A stretch of DNA of 13,800 nucleotides, taken from the NCBI GenBank assembly GCA_029941825.1, contig JAPYTM010000013.1, positions 1 through 13,800 of the forward strand, given 5' to 3'. Within the stretch, counting starts at the first letter, position 1. Each line of letters starts with the position of its first letter. Positions 1 through 6,383 of this stretch are shown here, one piece after another. Source of the stretch: Candidatus Nitrosopumilus sp. Lineage in GTDB: Archaea; Thermoproteota; Nitrososphaeria; Nitrososphaerales; Nitrosopumilaceae. The position numbers and the translations under genes were made by a program. Under the pieces are notes generated by a model that saw nothing but the letters and a program-made list of their open reading frames with translations, was not told where the DNA came from and made no database searches.

Positions 1-236
1 TTTTCAGGTAATTTATCTTTGTTAGTTTTTAGAAATTCTATTTCTTGTTTTTTATTTCTTAATTCATCTGGAAGCATTATTGGAATTTCTTCAATAATTG
101 GATAAAATCTAGAACATTCTGTACAAAATAACGCTCCTTCTGAGACTATGTTGTCTTTTTCTTTAATTTCAAATAATTCTAAAGGGTAACTTTTGTCAAT
201 TGGGCATGCCAAAATATCCATCATTGTTTTGTTCAT
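1..236 (-). CDS. Trm112-like zinc-binding protein (partial, C-terminus outside window)
   Basis: I translated this from the minus strand. It starts at ATG 236-234, which overlaps the TGA of the upstream oxidoreductase gene (ATGA overlap), and stays open for 78 codons to the window edge. The product begins with a MDILACPIDK segment, then FCTEC (Cys38, Cys41), then YPIIEEIPIMLP. This is the arrangement of the Trm112/UPF0434 family: a small zinc-binding domain with CPxxK, CxxC and YPI-x-x-IP-x-LP. Archaeal and eukaryotic Trm112 proteins activate SAM-dependent methyltransferases that act on tRNA, rRNA or release factor. Three cysteines (11, 38, 41) are visible; the second Cys of a CPxC pair is absent, as in many family members. 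The tight overlap suggests co-transcription with the oxidoreductase and IlvE genes. Met5 or Met6 could also be starts. The family call is fairly secure; the partner methyltransferase is unknown. Confidence 0.75.
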   Translation of the reverse strand, partial: MNKTMMDILACPIDKSYPLELFEIKEKDNIVSEGALFCTECSRFYPIIEEIPIMLPDELRNKKQEIEFLKTNKDKLPE

Positions 237-1168
237 TTTAAATCTAGATAGATTGGGATTCCTTTTTGACTAGATAAAAGTGCAGCTTCTGCAATCTTTG
301 TAACATTTACTGCCTCTTGTGATTTTACAATATGTTCATTTTTACCTTCAATTGCTCCAAGAAAACTCTGAATTTCTAATAATAATGGTTCTTGTTTTTC
401 ATTTCGAGGAATTTCAGTTTCTTCATTTTTTTCAATTTTAATTTCTTGTGAAATAAAATCTGATCTAATTGTTGCATCCGTACATATAGCACTAAACGTT
501 CTCACTTTTTTTGGTGTAATCCAATTTGAAGAAATAATTGCAATCTTGTCATCTTTGTACCCTAACATGATACTTGCAAAATCTTCATGTTCATGTTTTA
601 TGTTTCCTGCTCTTGCAAATACTACATGAGGCATATCATCAAACAACCAATTAGCAGTATCAATATCATGAACTGAAGTATCATAAATTACTCCTACATC
701 TTTAACGTGAAGTGGCATTCTACTTTCACGATGAAATTCCAGCATTATCAAATCACCCAATTTTTTTTCCTTGATAATTTTTTTTACAACACTCACTACT
801 GGATTAAATCTTTCAATATACCCACATGTGAGAATCACTTTATTTTTTTCTGCAATCTTTGCAAGTTTTTCACCATCCTCAGATTTGTATGTCATTGGTT
901 TTTCTACAAAGACATGTTTTTTTGCTTCTAACAATTTTGTTGCAATTTCTGTATGTGTTGATGTAGGTGTTACTACAAATGCACCATCAAATTCTTCTGA
1001 TTGTAATAATTCATCTAATGTTTCATAATGGTTTACAGAATATTTTTCTCCATATTCTTTACTTCTTTGAGAATTTACATCACATATAGCTGATAAAACG
1101 CCTAATTGAGATAATATTCTAGTGTGATTTTTCCCCCATCCACCAGCTCCAATTTGAACAATTTTCAT
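233..1168 (-). CDS. Gfo/Idh/MocA-family NAD(P)-dependent oxidoreductase
   Basis: A 311-residue protein of typical family length. The N-terminus carries a Rossmann nucleotide-binding loop (IGAGGWGKNH, residues 6-15). The family EKP motif is at 89-91 (VEKPMT), where the Lys is usually catalytic. The second-domain motif DTSVHDID (163-170) matches the conserved Asp/His active-site pair. These enzymes oxidise or reduce sugar, nucleotide-sugar or inositol hydroxyls, and the sequence alone does not set the substrate. The ATG directly follows the TAG of the aminotransferase gene. A GAGGT-like ribosome binding site lies at 1176-1181, inside the end of that gene, so translation as the second gene of an operon is likely. 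The 3' end overlaps the Trm112-like start by 4 bp. I infer a sugar or nucleotide-sugar dehydrogenase but see no glycan genes nearby. Confidence 0.85.
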   Translation of the reverse strand: MKIVQIGAGGWGKNHTRILSQLGVLSAICDVNSQRSKEYGEKYSVNHYETLDELLQSEEFDGAFVVTPTSTHTEIATKLLEAKKHVFVEKPMTYKSEDGEKLAKIAEKNKVILTCGYIERFNPVVSVVKKIIKEKKLGDLIMLEFHRESRMPLHVKDVGVIYDTSVHDIDTANWLFDDMPHVVFARAGNIKHEHEDFASIMLGYKDDKIAIISSNWITPKKVRTFSAICTDATIRSDFISQEIKIEKNEETEIPRNEKQEPLLLEIQSFLGAIEGKNEHIVKSQEAVNVTKIAEAALLSSQKGIPIYLDLK

Positions 1169-2086
1169 CTAATATACCTCAGTTAACCAATGTGAATAGT
1201 CATCATTTTTGTTCATTACTATGTCTGTATACTCTTGCATCATTTTCTTTGTAATATTACCTGGTTTACCATTGCCAATTTTTTTTGAATCCATTGATAT
1301 GATGGGAGTTATTTCAGCAGCTGTTCCAGTTAAAAATATTTCATCAGACATTACTAATTCACTTCTAACAATGTCTCTTTCAACAATATCCATATCCAAA
1401 TCCTTTGCAATTTTGATTATTGTGTCGCGTGTAATTCCATCAAGTACAGATGATGCCAATGTAGGTGTTACTAGCTGTCCATCTCTTACAATGAATATAT
1501 TTTCTCCTGGAGCTTCACTAACATTTCCATTATGATCAAGTAAAATTGCTTCATCTACCCCATTTCTTTTTGCTTCTTGTGTGGCAATGATGGAATTTAG
1601 ATAATTTCCGCCCATTTTTGCTTGTACTGGAGTGGATGTATCTGAAAACTTCCTCCAAGATACAACTCCAGCTGTAATTCCATTTTTGTTAAATAGATCG
1701 CCAAACGGAAATGTAAAAATTGCAACATTTGTTGGAGCCTTCTCAGTTACATGAAGATTTATTCCATAATCCCCTACAAAATAAAATGGTCTAATGTAAC
1801 ATGATTTTTTTATTCCATTTTTCTTACATAATCCTATAATTGCATTTGTAATGATTTCATCTGAAAAATTAAGTGAAATATTATAAAACTGCCCTGATCT
1901 TCTAAATCGTTTAACATGATCATCTAATCTAAACACATGTAAATTTTTTCCATTCCAATATGCCCTTATTCCTTCAAAAATTGATGTTCCATAATGAATT
2001 GCATGTGTGGTAATCGGTACTTGAGCTTTTTTTGTAATAACATATTTTCCATCAAACCAGACATATTTTGAAAGTGGAAGTCCCAT
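1169..2086 (-). CDS. ilvE: Branched-chain amino acid aminotransferase
   Basis: 305 residues, the usual size for a fold-type IV PLP aminotransferase. It interconverts Leu/Ile/Val and their 2-oxo acids using glutamate/2-oxoglutarate, as the last step of branched-chain amino acid synthesis. Visible signatures are GTSIFEGIRAY (34-43, an N-terminal family motif), the PLP-binding Lys157 in QAKMGGNYLNS, the VSEAPGENIFIV stretch (189-200) with the PLP-contacting Glu191, and the phosphate-binding TGTAAEI segment near 253-259. D-amino acid transaminase and aminodeoxychorismate lyase share the fold, but the length, the FEGIRAY motif and the MGGNYLNS motif favour IlvE. The start is ATG 2086, and a TATA-like element at 2111-2120 fits a 3-4 nt leader. 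It is probably the first gene of a unit with the two genes downstream. Confidence in the family is high. Confidence 0.93.
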   Translation of the reverse strand: MGLPLSKYVWFDGKYVITKKAQVPITTHAIHYGTSIFEGIRAYWNGKNLHVFRLDDHVKRFRRSGQFYNISLNFSDEIITNAIIGLCKKNGIKKSCYIRPFYFVGDYGINLHVTEKAPTNVAIFTFPFGDLFNKNGITAGVVSWRKFSDTSTPVQAKMGGNYLNSIIATQEAKRNGVDEAILLDHNGNVSEAPGENIFIVRDGQLVTPTLASSVLDGITRDTIIKIAKDLDMDIVERDIVRSELVMSDEIFLTGTAAEITPIISMDSKKIGNGKPGNITKKMMQEYTDIVMNKNDDYSHWLTEVY

Positions 2087-2110
2087 AATGGAATTTTATT
2101 GTATGTGTAT

Positions 2111-2120
2111 TAATTTATTT
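2111..2120 (-). promoter_or_regulatory. Probable TATA box of ilvE
   Basis: On the minus strand this reads AAATAAATTA, centred about 29 bp before the ilvE ATG. An archaeal TSS about 26 bp downstream would give a leader of only 3-4 nt. This is assigned by position and composition only; the region is AT-rich, so chance matches are easy. Confidence 0.4.
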
Positions 2121-2170
2121 TCAATTCCATTTTGATTTTTTCATGCTTAGTTATATGATTCAAAGAATAA

Positions 2171-2782
2171 TTAAACACTCTTTTTAGAATATCCTTCTTT
2201 AGGAAATTTCATTCCAACAACTCTTGTGGTACTGTCTTCTGCATTTGCAAATTTCTCTATTTTTTTCCAATCTTCTTCAATTACCTTTGCTATGCTTTCT
2301 GGAACATCCTCTTTCCATGTAGATTGTTTTCCAAGTGCTGCATCATACAATTTTTCTTTAACTGATGATGCAGAAAGTGATCTTCTTTTTCCTATTTTTG
2401 GTTTTAATCTATAAATTTTTAACATATATCCTTCAGCTTTATCTCCTGTATATGAAAAAAAATCACCTTCTACTCCATTAAGTAATTGTTTTCTTAATTT
2501 CCATGATTTTGGTGTTAGTAATGGAGGTAAGTATTTTTTAAACGGTGAGAAAAATGTGTAATCTTCAGTGATTTGAATTGAATCTCCAAAAACAGATTCA
2601 AGCATTTTTTTTCGATTCTCAAAATTAAATGGAAAACTTTTACTGTTAATTTCTTTATCACCGTCTTTGAAAATTACAGGCATGACTTTGACAATATCAG
2701 CTTCTCTTTTTAATTCTGAAATTATTTCTACATGTGCATTAGTTACTGGATTTAGATGCGCAAGATATAGGGCAGTTATCAA
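2171..2782 (-). CDS. Cytidylyltransferase/nucleotidyltransferase-fold protein (NMN or pantetheine-phosphate adenylyltransferase-like)
   Basis: 203 residues. The first coding triplet is TTG 2782-2780; an in-frame TAG lies four codons upstream and no ATG is available before the conserved strand, so TTG is the best start. The N-terminus (ALYLAHLNPVTNAHVEII, residues 4-21) matches the first strand and T/HxGH nucleotide-binding motif of the HIGH superfamily. Here it reads TNAH (14-17), with Ala in place of the usual Gly. The C-terminal SLSASSVKEKL (135-145) resembles the ISSTxxR/SSSxVKE motif, and the following segment WKEDVPESIAKVIEEDW resembles the tail of archaeal NMN adenylyltransferases. Residues 70-130 form an insert that I do not recognise. 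The family would transfer NMP from NTP to a phosphate substrate; the real substrate is unknown. It lies between ilvE and the flavoprotein gene, with 84 bp to ilvE. Confidence 0.65.
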   Translation of the reverse strand: MITALYLAHLNPVTNAHVEIISELKREADIVKVMPVIFKDGDKEINSKSFPFNFENRKKMLESVFGDSIQITEDYTFFSPFKKYLPPLLTPKSWKLRKQLLNGVEGDFFSYTGDKAEGYMLKIYRLKPKIGKRRSLSASSVKEKLYDAALGKQSTWKEDVPESIAKVIEEDWKKIEKFANAEDSTTRVVGMKFPKEGYSKKSV

Positions 2783-2846
2783 TTGGATTAACTAAATAAA
2801 TCTCATATTTCAATGATTGATTTTTTAAGAAATTATTCCCTTTTAT

Positions 2847-2852
2847 AAAAAA
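2847..2852 (-). terminator. Oligo-T stretch after the flavoprotein gene
   Basis: On the minus strand, TTTTTT begins three bases past the TAG of the ferredoxin-NADP reductase-like gene. Archaeal RNA polymerase terminates at such U-runs without needing a hairpin, so this is a plausible transcript end. No stem-loop was seen. Confidence 0.4.
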
Positions 2853-2854
2853 GT

Positions 2855-3700
2855 CTATCCGTATGATTCGTATTTGACTTCAAAGCTTCCATCTTCACGT
2901 TTATCATGTTCAGTGACAAAATCTTTTGGTTTCAAGAAATCCATTACACCATCAATTGTACCTTGCCAACCACAAACATAAAATATTGAATTCTCTTTGG
3001 TAATTTTTTCACCAACTAATTCTTCTAATGCTGATATATCGTTATCTCTAGGTCTTAGAAATGTCTCAACTCTTCCGATTTGACCTGCCCATGATCTGTT
3101 AAACCATTCTTGAGGTCTACTGATTGCAGCTCTGTATCTAAAATTCCATACATCTTTACCTTTAGCAATACTCTCATTTTCAAGATTAGTTAACAAGTCT
3201 TTGTAGCTTAATTCATCAATGTAACTTGCACCGTGTAACACAATAATTTCTCGTTTATCTCCAATATCGTGAAAGTGTTGTGCAAAGCTTACAAATGGTG
3301 CAAGCCCTGTACCTCCTCCAATACAGATAATTCGTCTGTTATCTTTTTCACCATTAGCATATTCCTCATTAATCAACAATGCTCTACCTGTAGGTTTTAA
3401 CCAAAGAATTTCATCACCTTCTTTTGCATTAAATAATTGTGTAGTTAATCTACCTGGAAGTGGTTTTCTAACCCATCTGATAACTAGTTCAATGTAATCT
3501 TTATTTTCTGGATGAGATGCAATCGAATATGCTCGTCTAACGATTTTTCCATTATCTGCGGGATTTGCTAACCCTAATGTAATGAATTGACCAGCTTTGA
3601 ATTCTGGAACTGGACCTTCGTTTGGAACTAATCTAATAATGACAAGATCTTCTTTAATTAATTGAACATATGTGATAGTTGCCTTGTTATCTACTACCAT
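2855..3700 (-). CDS. Ferredoxin-NADP+ reductase-family flavoprotein (FAD/NAD(P)-binding oxidoreductase)
   Basis: 281 residues with the two-domain FNR layout. The FAD domain (about 1-110) has the flavin motif RRAYSIAS (55-62) and a second FAD-domain segment, LPGRLTTQL (81-89). The NAD(P) domain (about 120-265) has the glycine-rich GGGTGLAPFVSF (128-139) and the YVCGWQG motif (241-247), whose Cys-Gly faces the nicotinamide in FNR enzymes. The overall pattern is close to bacterial Fpr-type reductases, which exchange electrons between NADPH and ferredoxin or flavodoxin. No Fe-S or ferredoxin domain is fused, so a separate ferredoxin partner is expected. The tail extends beyond the usual FNR end (KREDGSFEVKYESYG), with an aromatic residue next to last. 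ATG 3700 has a TATA element about 30 bp upstream, suggesting a nearly leaderless mRNA. The family is secure; the direction of electron flow in the cell is not. Confidence 0.85.
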   Translation of the reverse strand: MVVDNKATITYVQLIKEDLVIIRLVPNEGPVPEFKAGQFITLGLANPADNGKIVRRAYSIASHPENKDYIELVIRWVRKPLPGRLTTQLFNAKEGDEILWLKPTGRALLINEEYANGEKDNRRIICIGGGTGLAPFVSFAQHFHDIGDKREIIVLHGASYIDELSYKDLLTNLENESIAKGKDVWNFRYRAAISRPQEWFNRSWAGQIGRVETFLRPRDNDISALEELVGEKITKENSIFYVCGWQGTIDGVMDFLKPKDFVTEHDKREDGSFEVKYESYG

Positions 3701-3725
3701 AACGATTGAATCAAGATACTCATGG

Positions 3726-3734
3726 ATAAATATA
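3726..3734 (-). promoter_or_regulatory. TATA box of the flavoprotein gene
   Basis: The minus strand reads TATATTTAT, centred about 30 bp from the ATG at 3700, which predicts a TSS 2-4 nt before the start codon. It is one of the better TATA matches in the window. Confidence 0.55.
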
Positions 3735-3793
3735 TTGTGTTAATCTCATACGTTCATTTTGATTTCACCGTTAAACGTTAATAACCAATTTGG

Positions 3794-3803
3794 AAAATAT
3801 TAT
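3794..3803 (+). promoter_or_regulatory. Box A (TATA) of tRNA-Ala
   Basis: AAAATATTAT is centred about 26 bp before the first base of the tRNA-Ala. That is the normal archaeal TATA-to-TSS distance, so transcription would start at or very near the mature 5' end. Confidence 0.5.
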
Positions 3804-3824
3804 TTGATCAGATTTCTGATAATT

Positions 3825-3898
3825 GGGCCGGTCGTCTAGTCCGGTAGGATAGGTGCATGGCATGCATCGGATCGAGGGTTCAAATCCCTTCCGGTCCA
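3825..3898 (+). tRNA. tRNA-Ala (anticodon GGC)
   Basis: A full cloverleaf folds by hand. The acceptor arms GGGCCGG and CCGGTCC pair over seven positions. The D stem is GTCT/GGAT with a GG pair in the loop. The anticodon stem GGTGC/GCATC closes the loop ATGGCAT (anticodon GGC at 34-36). The variable loop has 5 nt, and the T stem GAGGG/CCCTT carries loop TTCAAAT. The discriminator is A. The third acceptor pair is G3-U70, the alanine identity element, which confirms the isotype. CCA is not encoded and there is no intron. Length is 74 nt. The HEAT-repeat gene on the opposite strand ends two bases downstream, and the T-run inside that gene's tail can serve as terminator. Confidence 0.96.
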
Positions 3899-3900
3899 CT

Positions 3901-4437
3901 TTATTTTTTTAATTTAGAAAGTAATTTTTCTATTTCAGGATCTTTTTCTTTCATAATTTGCTTCATTTTATCTTCTGAAATTGTAATATTTAGATTAACA
4001 ATTGCATGAAGAGCACTTATTCTTACTTCTAAATTCGAATCTAAAAGTGATTTTAAAAAAATTTCTTTAGCTTCTTGAGCTTTAAGATGTTCTAATGCCC
4101 CAATAACACATGATCTAACAATTGATTGTTCATCCTTTGCAAGTTTCATAATTTCTGGAATTGAATTCACTTCATTTCTATTTGCTAATACTAGTGTTGA
4201 AAAACTTCTGATATTTTTATCTTCAGAGTTCAAATTTTTAATTAATGAATCTGAAATTTTATTTTTGTTTAGCACAAGTGAACTAAATGCTTCCCCTCTT
4301 ACTTGAATATTATCATCATTTAATTTTAGAATTATTTTTTCTAAAATTTCTGTATTGTATGTATCATCTAGAGTTTCCAAAATTTTAATTTTTTCATCAT
4401 TGTTTCCAAGTTCTAAGATTTTTAAAATATTATCCAA
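3901..4437 (-). CDS. Small HEAT-repeat protein
   Basis: 178 residues made almost entirely of helix-turn-helix repeats of about 30 residues. Recurrent patterns include DDNIQVRGEAFSSLVL (41-56), DKNIRSFSTLVLANR, DEQSIVRSCVIGALEHL and DSNLEVRISALHAIVNL, where D-x-x-x-V/I-R-x-x-A/S-x-x-x-L is the HEAT/PBS-lyase-repeat signature. There are about four to five repeats and no catalytic motif. Such proteins act as protein-binding scaffolds, and the partner cannot be read from the sequence. The start is TTG 4437; an in-frame TAG two codons upstream and the lack of an early Met leave TTG as the first usable start. It diverges from alba with 115 bp between them and converges on tRNA-Ala. The last residues (KLKK) are coded by an A-rich stretch that is a T-run on the other strand. 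Confidence 0.75.
   Translation of the reverse strand: MDNILKILELGNNDEKIKILETLDDTYNTEILEKIILKLNDDNIQVRGEAFSSLVLNKNKISDSLIKNLNSEDKNIRSFSTLVLANRNEVNSIPEIMKLAKDEQSIVRSCVIGALEHLKAQEAKEIFLKSLLDSNLEVRISALHAIVNLNITISEDKMKQIMKEKDPEIEKLLSKLKK
3904..3910 (+). terminator. T7 run downstream of tRNA-Ala
   Basis: A plus-strand run of seven Ts begins six bases past the tRNA discriminator and would act as an archaeal oligo-U terminator. The same bases are the antisense of the last Leu-Lys-Lys codons of the HEAT-repeat gene, so the terminator lies inside a coding region. Confidence 0.5.
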
Positions 4438-4463
4438 ATTCTACACACATTCATTTTTTCAGG

Positions 4464-4473
4464 TTAATAATAG
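4464..4473 (-). promoter_or_regulatory. Possible TATA box of the HEAT-repeat gene
   Basis: The minus strand reads CTATTATTAA about 31 bp before the TTG at 4437, predicting a leader of roughly 5 nt. The assignment is weak because the whole gap is AT-rich. Confidence 0.35.
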
Positions 4474-4521
4474 TTCAATTTTTTTTAAAAGACTTTCTTA
4501 AATCACAAAAAATCCTTTTAA

Positions 4522-4531
4522 CTTTAAATTA
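4522..4531 (+). promoter_or_regulatory. TATA box of alba (leaderless)
   Basis: CTTTAAATTA is centred about 26 bp before the alba ATG at 4553, so the predicted TSS falls on the start codon. A second AT-rich element at 4534-4542 (CTTAAATAC) is too close to the ATG to give a full-length message. Confidence 0.5.
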
Positions 4532-4552
4532 TCCTTAAATACTAAATTTTGT

Positions 4553-4840
4553 ATGTCAAACGAAGCAAGAGACACTATATTCATTGGTAAGAAACCATTG
4601 ATGGCATATGTTACATCAACGCTAATTCAATTGGCAAACTTACCTGCCGTTAGTATCAAAGCTAGAGGACTCAGCATAGGTCGTGCTGTAGATGTAGCTC
4701 AAATCATTGCAAGAAAAACAGAAAATGCAGGATACACTATCGGTGAAATCAAAATCGGCTCAGAATCATTAGAGTCAGAAGATGGAAGAACCAGAAACGT
4801 TTCAACAATAGAAATTATAGTAAAAAGAAATTCTGCATAG
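4553..4840 (+). CDS. alba: Alba family DNA/RNA-binding chromatin protein
   Basis: 95 residues, the usual Alba length. Alba dimers coat DNA and RNA in many archaea and organise the chromosome. The family pattern is clear: IFIGKKPLMAYVTS (9-22), with the paired lysines 13-14 that contact nucleic acid; VSIKARGLSIGRAVDVAQII (33-52), the conserved helix; and a Gly/Arg-rich hairpin EDGRTRNVSTIEIIVKR (75-91), which reaches into the minor groove. In Sulfolobus Alba the first lysine pair is regulated by acetylation; whether this applies here is unknown. The gene stands alone, probably with a leaderless mRNA, and is followed by a T-rich terminator. Confidence is high. Confidence 0.93.
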   Translation: MSNEARDTIFIGKKPLMAYVTSTLIQLANLPAVSIKARGLSIGRAVDVAQIIARKTENAGYTIGEIKIGSESLESEDGRTRNVSTIEIIVKRNSA

Positions 4841-4857
4841 ATGGACTTTACTTGAAA

Positions 4858-4868
4858 TTTTTTCTTTT
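4858..4868 (+). terminator. T-rich terminator of alba
   Basis: TTTTTTCTTTT begins 18 bases after the alba TAG, in the 29-bp gap between two convergent genes. No hairpin is present; a U-run terminator fits archaeal practice. Confidence 0.5.
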
Positions 4869-4869
4869 A

Positions 4870-5733
4870 TTATATTTTTGAGTGTTTGTATTTCTTTTCC
4901 ATTTTTCTAAACTTTGGCAGTTCAACTAAATCATTAAACTGATCAAAATTGACCAGTTTTTGTTTATACTTTGTAGTATTACCTGACTTCTTCAATTCTT
5001 TTAGAATATTCATAGTTGCAAATGTATTGGCATACAAAACTGATAATGGGTAAAGAATTATTTTAAATCCAATTTTGTTTAGTGTTTCTGCTGAACTTAA
5101 TGGTGTAGCTCCACCTTCAATCATGTTTGCAACCAGTGGTGCATTGATTTCCTTTCCAATCTTTTTCATTTCTTCCATTGATCTTGGTGCTTCTACAAAT
5201 ATAGCATCTGCACCAGTTTTTTTATTTTGTTTGCCACGTTCAATTGCCACGTCTAATCCTTCAGTATCTCTTGCATCCGTTCTTGCAACAATTATGAAAT
5301 TTTTATTTTCTCTTGCATCTATTGCTGCTGATAATTTTTCAGTGTATTCTTCTTGTGGGATTACTTCTTTACCTTGCATATGTCCACATCTTTTAGGCCA
5401 TTTTTGATCTTCTAGAAAAATTCCAGAAGCTCCTGCTGATTCTAATTCCTTTACTAGTTTCCATACACTCAAAGCATTTCCATATCCTGTATCTGAATCT
5501 ACAATTACTGGAACTGAAACCGCTCTGCATATTCGTCTTGCGTTGTCCACTGTTTCAGTAGCTCCAATAAATCCATAATCTGGCATTCCAAATAGAGATG
5601 CTGATGTACCATAACCTGTTTGAAACATTGCTTCAAATCCAACTTTTTGAGCAATTTTTGCACCTAATGCATCATACACACCTGGAATGACAAGGGGCTT
5701 TTTTGATTTTAACATACTTTTTAAATTTTTCAT
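4870..5733 (-). CDS. Isocitrate lyase/PEP mutase superfamily protein (methylisocitrate lyase-like)
   Basis: 287 residues, close to PrpB-type lyases (about 290) and much shorter than true isocitrate lyases. The TIM-barrel motifs are in order: PGVYDALGAKIA (18-29), the FQTGYGTSA substrate loop (37-45), the Mg-binding DSDTGYGN (79-86), and the flexible lid GIFLEDQKWPKRCGHM (104-119). Cys116 in KRCGH is the general acid of the lyase branch. Phosphoenolpyruvate mutase and phosphonopyruvate hydrolase lack this Cys, so C-C cleavage (2-methylisocitrate, dimethylmalate or a similar 2-hydroxy acid) is more likely than phosphonate chemistry. No methylcitrate synthase or other propionate gene is nearby. 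It stands alone between alba and padR. The start is ATG 5733, with a weak TATA-like element at 5753-5762. The family is secure; the substrate is open. Confidence 0.82.
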   Translation of the reverse strand: MKNLKSMLKSKKPLVIPGVYDALGAKIAQKVGFEAMFQTGYGTSASLFGMPDYGFIGATETVDNARRICRAVSVPVIVDSDTGYGNALSVWKLVKELESAGASGIFLEDQKWPKRCGHMQGKEVIPQEEYTEKLSAAIDARENKNFIIVARTDARDTEGLDVAIERGKQNKKTGADAIFVEAPRSMEEMKKIGKEINAPLVANMIEGGATPLSSAETLNKIGFKIILYPLSVLYANTFATMNILKELKKSGNTTKYKQKLVNFDQFNDLVELPKFRKMEKKYKHSKI

Positions 5734-5752
5734 AACTATCTTTTTTCTCTGA

Positions 5753-5762
5753 ATTATTTATG
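5753..5762 (-). promoter_or_regulatory. Possible TATA box of the lyase gene
   Basis: The minus strand reads CATAAATAAT, centred about 25 bp from the ATG at 5733, compatible with a leaderless message. The adjacent stretch at about 5765-5776 is similarly AT-rich, so the exact box is uncertain. Confidence 0.3.
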
Positions 5763-5851
5763 ATTTTAATTAAAAATTCTATTACACTTCTTAATGCATA
5801 TTGAATTTAGTTGTTCAATCATTTAGAAAATTCGTATTTTTTTACCTTTAA

Positions 5852-6361
5852 TTATTCGATCTTAATTTTTTTACCTTTCTTTTTTACTTCTTTTTCTTGA
5901 ATTTTATTTAATTCTGATTCAAGAAATTCTTTGTATTTTGTTGTTTCTTCATTAGTCATATGAGCAAAATTTGAACTCAGAATAGTTCCCATTGATGAAA
6001 TTTTTTCCAATATATCCATTGCAACAAATCTCCCCACGTTACCTAATCTGAATAAAACATCTAATTGCTTTCTAACAATATCATTTATTTTATCAACATC
6101 TTCTGCGGTTTCTTTTCCTAGATTTGTTAACTGGTATTTTCCATTTTTAGATTCTTCAATTAACCCTTCATCTAACAATCTTCCTAATAACGGGTAGATT
6201 AATCCTGGAGATGGTTTCCAAATTCCGTTACTTTGTTCAAATGCATAATCGATTATTTCTTTTCCAGTATGTGTCTTCTTTTTTAATAATTCTAAAATGA
6301 AATATCTTGAAAACCCTCTAGGTACTGAACTACCTACTCTTTGAAACCATTCTGAAATCAT
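5852..6361 (-). CDS. PadR-family transcriptional regulator
   Basis: 169 residues from the preferred ATG at 6361. The reading frame is open up to a GTG at 6376, but those extra five codons lie inside a palindromic operator and next to the TATA box, so the ATG is favoured. Residues 14-80 are a PadR winged helix: GFSRYFILELLKK, TGKEIIDYA, then the hallmark KPSPGLIYPLLGRLLDEGLIEE (49-70) and a short wing with NGKYQLTNLGKE. The C-terminal half (about 85-155) is helical and would form the dimer arm; the last dozen residues are Lys-rich. PadR proteins usually repress their own or neighbouring promoters in response to small molecules. The 24-bp palindrome at its promoter supports autoregulation. It is divergent from sdhA, 94 bp away, which may also be a target. 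The effector is unknown. Confidence 0.85.
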   Translation of the reverse strand: MISEWFQRVGSSVPRGFSRYFILELLKKKTHTGKEIIDYAFEQSNGIWKPSPGLIYPLLGRLLDEGLIEESKNGKYQLTNLGKETAEDVDKINDIVRKQLDVLFRLGNVGRFVAMDILEKISSMGTILSSNFAHMTNEETTKYKEFLESELNKIQEKEVKKKGKKIKIE

Positions 6362-6383
6362 CACTAGTGATATCACTAGTGAT
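6360..6383 (-). promoter_or_regulatory. Perfect 24-bp palindrome, likely operator of padR
   Basis: Two copies of the 12-bp palindrome ATCACTAGTGAT abut (6360-6371 and 6372-6383), and the whole 24-bp unit is also its own reverse complement. It fills the space between the padR TATA box and the padR start codon, overlapping two bases of the ATG. A dimeric winged-helix repressor bound there would block RNA polymerase and initiation. The centre-to-centre spacing of 12 bp could allow two dimers. Its role as the PadR site is inferred from position. Confidence 0.65.

Noticed and set aside
707..1028. Plus-strand open frames inside the Gfo/Idh/MocA oxidoreductase gene
   Set aside because: They have Phe/Cys-rich or Ser-rich composition and no family motif, and they lie fully antisense to a well-supported gene.
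1209..1535. Plus-strand open frame of 108 residues inside ilvE
   Set aside because: The hydrophobic look is the mirror of ilvE codons; there is no promoter or ribosome binding site, and the opposite strand has clear catalytic motifs.
5075..5407. Plus-strand open frame inside the lyase gene
   Set aside because: It is antisense to the conserved barrel motifs, with no independent signal.
6362..6376. GTG start that would lengthen PadR by five residues
   Set aside because: It would place the operator inside the coding region and the TATA box too close to the start. The ATG at 6361 fits the TATA distance.
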